This document shows, one piece after another, positions 1 to 8,407 of a DNA stretch of 64,000 nucleotides (positions within the stretch are counted from its first letter, which is position 1; every line of letters starts with the position of its first letter). The stretch is from Ectopseudomonas oleovorans. Its GTDB lineage: Bacteria > Pseudomonadota > Gammaproteobacteria > Pseudomonadales > Pseudomonadaceae. A program made the translations under genes and the position numbers. The notes beneath the pieces were generated by a model. It made no database searches. It was not told where the DNA came from and worked only from the letters and a program-made list of their open reading frames with translations. The stretch lies in NCBI RefSeq assembly GCF_003052605.1, contig NZ_QASO01000082.1:1-64000 (forward strand). Reading direction: 5' to 3'.

Positions 1-171
1 GCAACGACGCATGGCGCAATTTGCCGCGCAACCCGAAGGGACGGGCCAGTTTTTGCGTGGTACGTCGTTACTCGACGGCTCATTTGGGCGACCAAACTTC
101 GCGTCTCGCGCCTAGCCCCACGCAAAAACTGGCTCCGTCGCGGCCGTGCGCGAAACGGCAACAGACCCTAG
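1..171 (-). mobile_element. CTAG-ended MITE, copy 1 (cut by window start)
   Basis: The right 171 bases match, in reverse complement, the first 171 bases of the element at 5166-5436 with only isolated differences. It ends at 171 with the terminal inverted repeat ending CGAAACGGCAACAGACCCTAG. Internal arms reading CCAGTTTTTGCGTGG and its complement fold back on each other. The other terminus lies outside the window, so the target duplication cannot be tested here. Short open frames across it are by-products of the repeat, and no transposase is visible. Confidence 0.85.
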
Positions 172-197
172 TGATAGCAGGCACAACGCCGCTCGTC

Positions 198-219
198 ACT
201 GTCTCATATCTGAGACAGT
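198..219. promoter_or_regulatory. Palindrome, possible operator
   Basis: Arms ACTGTCTCA and TGAGACAGT flank a 4-base centre (TATC). The site lies between the MITE end and the GTG start of the baiN-like gene, about 125 bases upstream of that start. Its size and symmetry resemble a repressor site, but no regulator gene is adjacent and no clear promoter accompanies it. It could be a leftover from a deleted gene. Confidence 0.35.
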
Positions 220-344
220 CAGGCGGGCGTTATACGCTTGCCTGCCGCACGGCGACAGAAGCGTCGGCCCAGAGCGGCTTCGGGTAAACTTCAGCGGTTT
301 TCGCGCAGCGCTCGCTGCGTCAGCGATTCACCTGAGGACATTTC

Positions 345-1529
345 GTGTTGCAAACCGACGTACTGATCATCGGCGCAGGCGCCGCCGGCCTGATGTGCGC
401 AGCCACCGCCGCAGCCCGTGGCCGCCGCGTGCTGGTGCTCGACCATGCCAACAAGGCCGGCAAGAAGATCCTCATGTCCGGTGGTGGGCGCTGCAACTTC
501 ACCAACCTGTACTGCGAGCCGAGCAACTTCCTTTCCGGCAACCCGCACTTCTGCAAGTCCGCCCTGGCGCGCTTCACCCAGTGGGACTTCATCGGCCTGG
601 TGGCCAAGCACGGCGTGCCCTACCACGAGAAGAAGCTTGGCCAGCTGTTCTGCGATAACAAGTCCAGCGACATCCTCGAATTGCTGCTGGCCGAATGTGC
701 CGAGGCCGGGGCACAGCTTCGCCTGGACACGGCAGTACACAGCATCGAAAAAACCGCAGGCGGCTTCCTGCTGCAAAGCGACCTCGGCGAAGTGGCCTGC
801 CAGTCGCTGGTGATCGCCACTGGCGGGCTGTCGATCCCGACCCTCGGCGCCACCGGCTTCGGCTATCAGGTAGCCAGGCAATTCGGTCACGAATTGCTGC
901 CGACCCGCGCCGGGCTGGTGCCTTTCACCATCACCGAGCCGCAGCTCAAGACGCTGTGCACGGAGCTTTCCGGAACCTCGGTGGAGGACTGCCGGGTGAG
1001 CTGCAATGGCCAGAGTTTCGTCGAGAACATCCTCTTCACCCACCGCGGCCTGTCCGGCCCGGCGATCCTGCAGATCTCGTCCTACTGGCAGCCGGGCGAT
1101 ACCGTACATATCGACCTGCTGCCACATATCGACCTGCCCGAATGGCTGGCCACCCAGCAGCGCGAACGTGGCAACAGTGAGCTGAAAACCCTGCTGGCCG
1201 AGCTGTTCACCAAGAAGATGGCGACCCTGCTGGTCGACAGCTGGTTCAGCAACAAGCCGCTCAAGCAGTACACGCCCGGCGAGCTCAAGACGATTGCCGA
1301 GCGCCTGTCCGACTGGCAATTGGTGCCGGCTGGCACCGAAGGCTACCGCACGGCGGAAGTGACCCTGGGCGGGGTGAATACCGACGAGGTGTCATCCAAG
1401 ACCCTGGAGTCGCTCAAGGTACCGGGGTTGTATTTCATCGGCGAAGTGCTCGACGTCACCGGCCACCTGGGCGGCTTTAACTTCCAGTGGGCCTGGGCGT
1501 CGGGCTACGCCGCCGCGCAATACGTCTGA
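345..1529 (+). CDS. BaiN/YhiN (HI0933)-family FAD-dependent oxidoreductase
   Basis: A 394-residue flavoprotein of the HI0933/YhiN family, the usual length. The dinucleotide-binding motif GAGAAG is at residues 10-15 and the family signature SGGGRCNFTN at 45-54. The C-terminal FAD-binding segment GEVLDVTGHLGGFNFQWAW is near residue 370. The start is GTG at 345, with CTGAGG eight bases upstream. Family members are cytosolic NAD(P)H/FAD oxidoreductases whose physiological substrates are mostly unknown; BaiN in gut clostridia acts on bile-acid intermediates, which should not be carried over to this gene. It is the only undamaged gene in the first 2 kb and stands alone between a MITE and a permease wreck. 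Confidence 0.9.
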   Translation: MLQTDVLIIGAGAAGLMCAATAAARGRRVLVLDHANKAGKKILMSGGGRCNFTNLYCEPSNFLSGNPHFCKSALARFTQWDFIGLVAKHGVPYHEKKLGQLFCDNKSSDILELLLAECAEAGAQLRLDTAVHSIEKTAGGFLLQSDLGEVACQSLVIATGGLSIPTLGATGFGYQVARQFGHELLPTRAGLVPFTITEPQLKTLCTELSGTSVEDCRVSCNGQSFVENILFTHRGLSGPAILQISSYWQPGDTVHIDLLPHIDLPEWLATQQRERGNSELKTLLAELFTKKMATLLVDSWFSNKPLKQYTPGELKTIAERLSDWQLVPAGTEGYRTAEVTLGGVNTDEVSSKTLESLKVPGLYFIGEVLDVTGHLGGFNFQWAWASGYAAAQYV

Positions 1530-1648
1530 GGCTTAAATATTGCGCCCCATTTAACGGTGCAGCGGGAACTGCCGACGCGGCGCAGACTCTGCCTTGACAG
1601 CAGATGCAAAGCTGCAATCACAGGCACGACGCCGCTGCGTGACTATTG

Positions 1649-2046
1649 ATGCCGGTGGCCGGTACGATGTCCGCCACGGGCGCAGCCGATCTGCTGGCAC
1701 GCCTGCCGATGGAGAATCTGGCACAGGGCAACGCCATCATCACCCTGTTGCTGGTGGTGACCATGACCCTGGCGGACGTCATGAACAACGCGGCGACGGC
1801 GGCGGTGTATGCCCCATCGCGCTAAGCGCCGCCAGCCAGCTCGGCGTCAGCCCGGACTCGCTGTTGATGGCCGTGGCCATCGGCGCCTCCTGCTCGTTCC
1901 TCACGCCCATTGGCCACCAGAACAACACCCTGATCCTCAGCCCCGGCGGTTTCCGCTTTGGCGACTACTGGCGCCTGGGCCTGCCACTGGAAATCCTCGT
2001 AGCGCTGATCAGTGTGCCCATGCTGCTGTGGATCTGGCCGTTGTAA
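1649..2046 (+). pseudogene. SLC13/anion permease C-terminal remnant, frameshifted
   Basis: Two reading frames join to make the end of a divalent-anion:Na+ symporter-type permease. From ATG 1649 one frame reads MPVAGTMSATGAADLLARLP through DVMNNAATAAVYAP and then stops. From about 1812 the next frame continues with SQLGVSPDSLLMAVAIGAS, SFLTPIGHQNNTLILSPGG and a final hydrophobic segment ending MLLWIWPL. Both halves fit the conserved C-terminal part of SLC13/CitT-like permeases, so there is one frameshift near 1811-1815 and the whole N-terminal two thirds are gone. It cannot make a functional transporter. Confidence 0.8.
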
Positions 2047-2054
2047 TCCGCCAT

Positions 2055-2690
2055 TCAGAAGCTCGGGGTGATGCCGAGCACCACATCGAAGCGGGCGATC
2101 TGCTCGTCGCTCTGCCCGCTCACCGGTACGAAGGGCACGACCAGCAGTTCGCGCAAGCGTGGGTCGCGGATGGCGTTGAGCAGGCCATCGCGCTGATTGA
2201 GCAGCTCGCCGTGGACATAACACTGCGTGGCGAAACGCGGTATGCCGGGCAGGGTCACCGCCAGATGGATATGCGGGGTACGGCCGGGATAGGGCACCGG
2301 GCGAATGGTGCGAAAACGGTAGCGCCCATCGGCCGCCGTGGTGAAACGGCCATACCCCTGGAACCCGGGGTCGAGCCTCTGGCGGTCACCGCCGCGACTG
2401 TGCAAATAGATACCGTTGGCATCCACTTGCCAGATTTCCACCAGCGCCCCAGCCAGTGGCCGGCCGCCCGCATCGAGGATCGAACCGTGCAGTTGCACGC
2501 GAATCCCGCGCGCCTCTGCGGCCTGACCGTCGACCCGCACCAGGTCGTTGTCACGGTCCAGCAGCAGTTGGTCGGGGTAGAAGGGGCCCAGCGTCTGGCG
2601 CGGCGTCAGCAACCGCTCGGCCAGCGCCAGTGCCGGGCTGACCAGCAACGCGCCGCCAGCGGCGAAGAGGAGATGACGACGGCTGGACAT
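2055..2690 (-). CDS. Intradiol ring-cleavage dioxygenase family protein, exported
   Basis: A 211-residue protein of the intradiol (catechol/protocatechuate-type) dioxygenase fold. The expected non-haem Fe(III) ligands are all present: Tyr95 in GIYLHS, Tyr134 in PVPYPGRTPH, and His140 and His142 in PHIHL. The N-terminus (SSRRHLLFAAGGALLVSPALALA) looks like an export signal with a twin-arginine-like SRRHLL start, which is common in the periplasmic subgroup of this family. The substrate cannot be read from sequence. It lacks the N-terminal helical dimerisation domain of catechol 1,2-dioxygenases. It is intact although the genes on both sides are degraded. Confidence 0.85.
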   Translation of the reverse strand: MSSRRHLLFAAGGALLVSPALALAERLLTPRQTLGPFYPDQLLLDRDNDLVRVDGQAAEARGIRVQLHGSILDAGGRPLAGALVEIWQVDANGIYLHSRGGDRQRLDPGFQGYGRFTTAADGRYRFRTIRPVPYPGRTPHIHLAVTLPGIPRFATQCYVHGELLNQRDGLLNAIRDPRLRELLVVPFVPVSGQSDEQIARFDVVLGITPSF

Positions 2691-2734
2691 GGTCTTTTTC
2701 CTCCGTAGCGTGGTCCAGGCGGCCCCGCGATACG

Positions 2735-3677
2735 CTATGACAGATGTTCCAGCACTCCGGCGGCCGATTGAAAGGGCAAGCCGTGGGCCTCGGCCACGCT
2801 GCCGCAGGTGATCACACCCCTGGCCACGTTGAGCCCGTTCAACAGATGCGCATCATCCTGCAAGGCGCGGCGTGTACCCTTCTGGGCGAGCGCCACGACG
2901 AACGGCAGGGTCGCGTTGTTCAGCGCCAGGGTCGAGGTACGCGCCACCGCGCCGGGCATGTTGGCCACGCAATAGTGCACCACATCATCGACCACATAAG
3001 TGGGCTCGGTATGGGTAGTAGCGCGGGAAGTCTCGGCGCATCCGCCCTGGTCGATATCGACATCCACCAACACTGCGCCGGCCTTCATTTGCCGCACCAT
3101 GTCCGCAGTGATCAGCTTGGGTGCGGCCGCACCGGGAATCAGCACCCCGCCAATCACCAGATCGGCCGCCAACACCTGCTCGCGCACCGCCGCGCGAGTG
3201 GGGTAGAACGTGGTGATGCGATTGCCGTACAGGGCATCGAGCCGGCGCAACGCATCGACGCTCTTGTCCAACACCGTGACATCGGCGCCAACAAAGGCAG
3301 GCGGCGCTACGCATCGGTCACCGTCTCGTAGGCGATACAGGTGGCGCCGCTGGCCATCAGCTCTTCGGTCTGCGCCCGATCCGGCGCCAGGTGCAGGTAG
3401 GTAAACAGCGTGTGGTGGGCTCGCAACCTGGCGCGCTCAACCGCCAGGGGCTCCTTGACCTTGGCGATCAACTGCCCCTGCTGGAACACCTCGGACGAAC
3501 TCTTGGCGATCTGCGCGCCGGCCTCCAGGTAATCCTCGTCGGCAAAACCGATGGCCGCACCGGCATGGGTTTCGACCCACACCTCATGACCGAGCGCCGT
3601 CAGCTCGGCCACCGACTGTGGCGTGGGCCGACTCGGTACTCGTGGTTCTTGATTTCCTTGGGTATGCCGATTCGCAT
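2735..3677 (-). pseudogene. ald: Alanine dehydrogenase, multiply broken
   Basis: The order of intact pieces is clear. ATG at 3677 gives MRIGIPKEIKNHEYRVG, then a frameshift near 3630 leads into TPQSVAELTALGHEVWVETH. That frame runs to AYETVTDA, where an in-frame TAG (3307-3309) replaces the usual Gln. Translation past it reads RRLPLLAPM. There the sequence jumps to GADVTVLDKSVDALRRL in another frame, skipping roughly 70 residues that carry the NAD-binding Rossmann glycine motif. The C-terminal part (2735-3274) is otherwise normal for alanine dehydrogenase. Four lesions mean no functional enzyme. NAD-dependent alanine deamination, if present, must come from another locus. Confidence 0.9.
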
Positions 3678-3769
3678 AACCATCTCCAACCATTGCGAGC
3701 CAACAGTCTGAAGTCTAGGAAAGCATGAGCCAGCTCACAGGAAATTCCACGATAAATTTCGTCCGTCCG

Positions 3770-4453
3770 TCACTGCCCGAACAGCAGGCGCCGCGCCTCT
3801 GCGGTGAGCAAGGCCTGCGGATCGGCGTTCACCTGTTCTACCAGCGCGTAGGCACGCTGCACCGCGGGGCGTGCATCAATGCGTTCGAGCCAGGCAGCCA
3901 TGTTGGGGAAGTCCTCCAGTTTCTGTTGCTGCATCTTCCACAGCTTGGCCCAGGGATAGATGGCCATGTCGGCGATGGAATAATCGCCCGCCACGTAGTC
4001 GCGCCCGGCCAGCTGGCGGTCCAGCACGCCGTAGAGGCGCGCGGTTTCCTTCACGTAGCGGTCGATGGCATACGGAATCGGCTCCGGCGCGTAGCGCACG
4101 AAGTGATGGTTCTGCCCTGCCATCGGACCAACGCCGCCCACCTGCCAGTACAGCCACTGCAACACGGTGAAACGCGCGCGTGTCTCGCGCGGCAGGAATT
4201 GCCCGCTCTTGTCGGCCAGGTACTCGAGAATCGCCCCGGACTCGAACAGGGCGATGGGCTCACCGCCATCGGCCGGGGCATGATCGACGATGGCCGGAAT
4301 GCGGTTGTTCGGTGCGATCTTGAGAAACTCGGGTGCGAACTGCTCGCCCTTGCCGATATGCACCGGGACGATGCGGTAGTCCAGCCCGGCTTCCTCGAGA
4401 AAGATGCTGACCTTGTGGCCGTTCGGTGTGGTCCAGTAGTACAGGTCGATCAT
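3770..4453 (-). CDS. Glutathione S-transferase, YfcG/nu-class-like
   Basis: A 227-residue cytosolic GST with an N-terminal thioredoxin-like domain (residues 1 to about 85) and a C-terminal helical domain. The N-terminus MIDLYYWTTPNGHKVSIFLEE and the later NNRIPAIVDH and LFESGAILEYLA match the YfcG/YghU group, in which the TPNG segment contacts glutathione and the enzymes act mainly as disulfide reductases. The start at 4453 overlaps the stop of the upstream GST remnant by four bases (ATGA), so the two were probably translated together. This copy appears intact. Confidence 0.88.
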   Translation of the reverse strand: MIDLYYWTTPNGHKVSIFLEEAGLDYRIVPVHIGKGEQFAPEFLKIAPNNRIPAIVDHAPADGGEPIALFESGAILEYLADKSGQFLPRETRARFTVLQWLYWQVGGVGPMAGQNHHFVRYAPEPIPYAIDRYVKETARLYGVLDRQLAGRDYVAGDYSIADMAIYPWAKLWKMQQQKLEDFPNMAAWLERIDARPAVQRAYALVEQVNADPQALLTAEARRLLFGQ

Positions 4454-4890
4454 GGGTTTTCCTCCAGGTGGATCGCGGCCCGCTTGACCAGGCCGTGAGT
4501 CGTTTCATACGTCTGCAGGATACGCATAAACCAGACGCCCAGCGCAGAATCCTCGGCCCAGGGTTGCGCGCCCAGGCACCAGGCCCAGAACAACATGCCA
4601 GCCAGCAGGTAGTCGCAGCCGCCAGGGGCCTGGCCCTCGAGGAAGGGCTGATCACGCAGCCACATTTCCAGCGGCGCCACGCCTTCACGGAACAACCGCT
4701 CACCGCCCTGTGGATCGGCGAATGCCTCCAGGCTCATGCCCAGCGCCTTCTCCCGGCTAGTGCGGAAATACTCGGGGTCGGCCGAGCAAGGGACGTTGTG
4801 GATAACGCTGACCACGGCGCGTTCGAGCGCCTGTTCGAAGACCTGGCAGATACCCGCCGTGGCTCGCTGCAGAACCGGCACCAGCGCCGG
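4450..4890 (-). pseudogene. C-terminal half of a second glutathione S-transferase-like protein
   Basis: Roughly 140 residues, from about VPVLQRATAGICQVFEQALE through EAFADPQGGERLFREGVAPL to KRAAIHLEENP, look like the helical C-terminal domain of a GST. The thioredoxin-like N-terminal domain with the glutathione site is absent. Upstream the open frame runs on into shifted nfeD sequence and then the MITE, which is accidental. The break coincides with a perfect hairpin at 4870-4895. The family call is moderate because only one domain remains. Confidence 0.6.
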
Positions 4891-4895
4891 TTCTG
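4870..4895. repeat. Perfect hairpin at the GST-remnant/nfeD-remnant junction
   Basis: Arms CAGAACCGGC and GCCGGTTCTG (10 bp each, no mismatch) flank a 6-base loop. The repeat lies exactly where recognisable nfeD sequence stops and the GST remnant begins, so it may mark the deletion or recombination point that joined them. Confidence 0.6.
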
Positions 4896-5920
4896 ACAAG
4901 GATCCTCGGCCTGCACCGCGGCGACCGCCACCAGGCTGCCGACCAGGCCGCTGTCGCCGGCCACCTGCTGGCGCCGCCTGGCCTTCAACGCCATGCCGAG
5001 GATGGCCAGGATCAGCCCGGCGCTGGTCAGCGCCAGGGTAACGATCAGCGCCAGCGGGATGCCGAAGCCCGGCACGTCGATGCCGAGCAGGATCAGCGCC
5101 ACCCCGGCGTAGTTCACCGGCAGCAACTGCAGGGCGTAGAGGGCGAGGATCAGACTGATTGCCACCTAGGGTCTGTTGCCGTTTCGCACACGGCCGCGAC
5201 GGAGCCAGTTTTTGCGTGGGGCTAGGCGCGAGACGCGAAGTTTGGTCGCCCAAATGAGCCGTCGAGTAACGACGTACCACGCAAAAACTGGCCCGTCCCT
5301 TCGGGTTGCGCGGCAAATTGCGCCATGCGTCGTTGCGGGATTTGGCAAGGGAACGACCATTACCTGCATCCCGCGCCTCGCGTGGCGCAATTTGGCGCAG
5401 CAACGCGGCTCGCGTCGAAACGGCAACAGACCCTAGCACGCCGCCGATGCCGCTGCCCGGGTTGGAAAACTCGAAGAACAGGCCGTAGACGCCGATCATC
5501 ATCAGGATCAGCGCCACGCTGGGGTTGGTGATCACCGCCAGCAGCCGGGTACGCCAGTCCGGCTCATGGCTGATCAAGGGCGCACCGGCGGTGGCCAGGG
5601 TGACTTCGACGCCTGCAGCTTGCAGGGTCTTGCCGTCCAGCTGGCGCAGCAGGTCGCTCAGCTCCGTCGCCTGATAGTCGATCACTTTCTGCGCCAGCGC
5701 CTCTTCGGCGGACAGGCTGACCGCCTCGCGCACTGCCTGTTCAGCCCACTCGGCATTGCGCCCGCGCATATTCGCCAGACCGCGAATGTAGGCGGCACTG
5801 GCCGGGCCGATCACCCCATCCACCTGCAAGCGCACCACCGCGCCCGGCACCGCACTCGCCCCCCACCGAACCGCAGAGGATCAGAGCACACAGACATAGA
5901 CGCAACCAGCCAGGCAACAC
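4896..5920 (-). pseudogene. NfeD-type membrane-bound serine protease gene, deleted, frameshifted and split by a MITE
   Basis: The remnant starts at GTG 5920 with a signal peptide-like LPGWLRLCLCALILCGSVGG. A frameshift leads into ASAVPGAVVRLQVDGVIGPA. It then jumps directly to AYIRGLANMRGRNAEWAEQ, skipping the ClpP-like region of about 100 residues that carries the catalytic Ser. The C-terminal membrane part follows (NPSVALILMMIGVYGLFFEF) up to GIGGV. There the MITE at 5166-5436 intervenes, and the frame resumes as AISLILALYALQLLPVNYAG. The soluble OB-like C-terminus is missing beyond about 4900. In intact relatives this protein pairs with an SPFH/stomatin partner, which is not seen here. Confidence 0.85.
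5166..5436 (+). mobile_element. CTAG-ended MITE, copy 2 (complete, 271 bp), inserted in nfeD remnant
   Basis: This complete copy has 21-bp terminal inverted repeats, CTAGGGTCTGTTGCCGTTTCG and its exact complement. It is flanked on both sides by CAC (5163-5165 and 5437-5439), consistent with a 3-bp target duplication. Removing the element plus one CAC rejoins the nfeD frame as GIGGV-AISLIL, whereas leaving a CTAG in place would shift it. Internal inverted repeats (CCAGTTTTTGCGTGG and complement) suggest strong secondary structure. No transposase is encoded; both strands are open for about 86 codons, but these peptides resemble no family I know. Confidence 0.9.
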
Positions 5921-6178
5921 GTTCGACTCCCAGGCCCCGGTGATACCGGACAGGTGGCGGAGGGTCTTTATTGAGCATAGTCCATGCTCCAGCGGGTCCC
6001 CGACAGGGCTGGCGGATGTGCTACAGGGGATGTACTGCTCGCTGCAGGAGCAGATTTATTCGCGAGACGGACGACGAAATTACGAAAGGCGCCAGGCCAA
6101 ACAGATTGCCGGCAGACAGATACCCAGTGGCTGGCCAGTTCCGGTAGGCTGCTCAGATATTTTCCGACCAGACTCCCT
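5921..6178. other. Intergenic stretch without a recognised gene
   Basis: This stretch lies between the nfeD remnant and the FUSC gene. A degenerate REP-like fragment (GCAGGAGCAGATTTATTCGCG) is visible near 6043-6063. No convincing coding sequence or clear promoter was found. Open reading upstream of 6179 in the FUSC frame lacks family similarity and is treated as non-coding. Confidence 0.5.
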
Positions 6179-8350
6179 ATGCCCCGACCTCGCCTTCGCC
6201 AATCACTGCGCCGCCTCTGGGCACTGGACAAGTTCAGCGCCAGCCTGCGGGTATTCATCGCCCTGGCCGGAGCCCTGGCGCTGTGCTGGTGGCAGGGCTG
6301 GATGCATGGGCTGATCCCCCTGTTTCTCGGCATCATCGCCAGCGCCCTGACCGAGACTGATGACAGCTGGCAAGGCCGCCTCGGCGCGGTGCTGGTCACC
6401 CTGGCCTGCTTCAGCGCGGCGGCCTATGCAGTGGAATTCCTCTTCCCCTATCCCTGGCTGTTCGTCATCGCCCTGGCCTTTTCCGCCTTCTGCCTGACCA
6501 TGCTCGGCGCACTCGGTGAGCGCTTCGCCACCCTGGGTTCCGGCACCCTGATCCTCGCGGTGTACAGCATGATCGGCGTCGAGCAGCGCGGCGGCGTCGC
6601 CGGCCTGTGGCTGGAGCCACTGCTGCTGGTGGCTGGTGCCGCCTGGTACGGCCTGCTGTCGGTGATCTGGCACGCGCTGTTCGCCCATCAGCCGGTGCAA
6701 CTCGCCCTGGCCCGGCTGTTTCGCGAACTGGGCAAGTACCTCAAACTCAAGGCAGCGCTGTTCGAACCCGTGCGCCAGCTGGATGTGGAACAACGCCGCC
6801 TGCAGTTGGCCAAGCAGAATGGCCGCGTCGTCTCCGCGCTCAACGCGGCCAAGGAGATCATCCTGCATCGGGTCGGGGGTGGTCGGCCGGCACCGAAGGT
6901 CAATCGCTACCTGAAGCTGTACTTCCTCGCCCAGGACATTCACGAACGCGCCAGCTCGTCGCACTACCCTTACAACGAACTGGCCGAAGCCTTCTTCCAC
7001 AGCGATGTGCTGTTTCGCTGCCAGCGCCTGCTGCGCCTGCACGGCGAAGCCTGCCAGCGCCTGGGCAGCGCCATCGAGTTGCGCCAGCCGTTCGAATACC
7101 GCGAGCTGTGCAGCCAGGCCCTGGAAGACCTGCATGCCTCGCTCGACCACCTGCACCTGCAGAGCAACCCGGCCTGGCGCCGCCTGCTGCGCTCGCTCGG
7201 CGCCCTGGCCGGCAACCTCGCCAGCCTCGACCTGCTACTCGGTAACGCCAGCAACCCCGACGCTCTGGCTGATGAGCAGGACAGCAGCCTGCTCGATCGC
7301 GAACCCCATTCATTGCGCGAGGTGATCGAGCGCATCGGCCAGCAACTGACCCCCACCTCGCTGCTGTTTCGCCACGCGCTGCGCCTGTCCATAGCTCTGG
7401 CCGCCGGTTACGGCCTGCTGCACCTGATTCATCCGACCCAGGGCTACTGGATTCTGCTGACCACCCTGTTCGTCTGTCAGCCGAACTACGGCGCCACGCG
7501 TCTCAAACTGGTGCAGCGCATCGTCGGTACCCTGATCGGCTTGGGGTTGGGCTGGGCATTGATCGAACTGTTTCCCGACCCACGCATCCAGGCCCTGTTC
7601 GCCGTGGTCGCTGGCGTCGCCTTCTTCGCCACACGCAGCACGCGCTACACCCTGGCCACGGCGGCGATCACCCTGCTGGTGCTGTTCTGCTTCAACCAGA
7701 TCGGCGATGGCTACGGCCTGTTCCTGCCGCGCCTGGTCGACACCCTGCTCGGCGGCATGCTGGCCGGGCTGGCGGTGTTCCTGATCCTGCCGGACTGGCA
7801 GGGTCGACGCCTGGGGCGCATGTTGGCGAACACACTGAGCTGCAACAGCGCCTACCTGCGGCAGATCATCGCCCAGTACGCACACGGCAAACGTGACGAC
7901 CTTGGCTACCGCCTGGCCCGACGCAACGCGCACAACGCCGACGCGGCTCTGTCCACCACCCTCGGCAACATGCTGATGGAGCCTGGGCACTTCCGTAAGG
8001 ACGCCGACCTTGGCTTTCGCTTTCTGGTGCTGTCGCACACCCTGCTCAGCTATCTCTCCGGGCTCGGCGCCCATCGTGGCGAGCAATTGCCGCAGGCGGC
8101 CCAGGCACAATTGCTGGAACAGGCCGAAGCGCTGGCGAGCAGCCTCGATGAAATCGCCACCGGCCTGCGCGGTGAGCAGCCGCTGGCCATCCACAGCGAT
8201 GAAGAACAGGCACTGGCGCAAAGCCTGGAGCAGATTGCCGACGACGTCGACGAACGCCAACGTCTGGTGCAGACGCAACTGGCGCTGATCTGCCGCCAGC
8301 TGGCGCCACTGCGCACCTTGGCCGCGCATCTGCAGAAGGATCGCCACTAG
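6179..8350 (+). CDS. FUSC/YccS-family inner-membrane protein
   Basis: A 723-residue integral membrane protein of the YccS/YhfK (FUSC) family, matching the family length of about 720. Two clusters of hydrophobic segments, at roughly residues 20-140 and 400-520, bracket a soluble region. The second cluster begins with the typical HALRLSIALAAGYGLLHLIH and TQGYWILLTTLFVCQPNYGA. I chose ATG 6179 (MPRPRLRQSLRRLWALDKFS) because family similarity begins there; the frame is open further upstream without resemblance. The family includes aromatic-acid efflux (AaeB) and fusaric-acid resistance proteins, but the YccS branch has no firm substrate. The gene probably stands alone, with the cyclase gene 57 bases downstream. 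Confidence 0.88.
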   Translation: MPRPRLRQSLRRLWALDKFSASLRVFIALAGALALCWWQGWMHGLIPLFLGIIASALTETDDSWQGRLGAVLVTLACFSAAAYAVEFLFPYPWLFVIALAFSAFCLTMLGALGERFATLGSGTLILAVYSMIGVEQRGGVAGLWLEPLLLVAGAAWYGLLSVIWHALFAHQPVQLALARLFRELGKYLKLKAALFEPVRQLDVEQRRLQLAKQNGRVVSALNAAKEIILHRVGGGRPAPKVNRYLKLYFLAQDIHERASSSHYPYNELAEAFFHSDVLFRCQRLLRLHGEACQRLGSAIELRQPFEYRELCSQALEDLHASLDHLHLQSNPAWRRLLRSLGALAGNLASLDLLLGNASNPDALADEQDSSLLDREPHSLREVIERIGQQLTPTSLLFRHALRLSIALAAGYGLLHLIHPTQGYWILLTTLFVCQPNYGATRLKLVQRIVGTLIGLGLGWALIELFPDPRIQALFAVVAGVAFFATRSTRYTLATAAITLLVLFCFNQIGDGYGLFLPRLVDTLLGGMLAGLAVFLILPDWQGRRLGRMLANTLSCNSAYLRQIIAQYAHGKRDDLGYRLARRNAHNADAALSTTLGNMLMEPGHFRKDADLGFRFLVLSHTLLSYLSGLGAHRGEQLPQAAQAQLLEQAEALASSLDEIATGLRGEQPLAIHSDEEQALAQSLEQIADDVDERQRLVQTQLALICRQLAPLRTLAAHLQKDRH

Positions 8351-8407
8351 CAGGCTCATGGGGCTTTCTGCCACTATCTGACGACGCCTAGCTCCCAGGC
8401 CTTGCCT

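Noticed and set aside
177-1645. Similar stretches near 180-200 and 1620-1645 (AGGCACAACGCCGCT and AGGCACGACGCCGCT)
   Set aside because: The match is only about 20 bases and imperfect, with no further flanking similarity. It was judged too weak to call a repeat or element end.
5166-5436. Open frames of about 86 codons on both strands of the MITE
   Set aside because: Both strands are open because of the repeat's composition. The peptides are Arg-rich, match nothing I know, and the same sequence recurs as a repeat at the left edge.
4450-5850. A single 466-codon minus-strand frame spanning GST remnant, MITE and nfeD
   Set aside because: It joins three unrelated sequences through frame accidents. 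Between the recognisable parts the translation is shifted nfeD and MITE sequence, not a real fusion protein.
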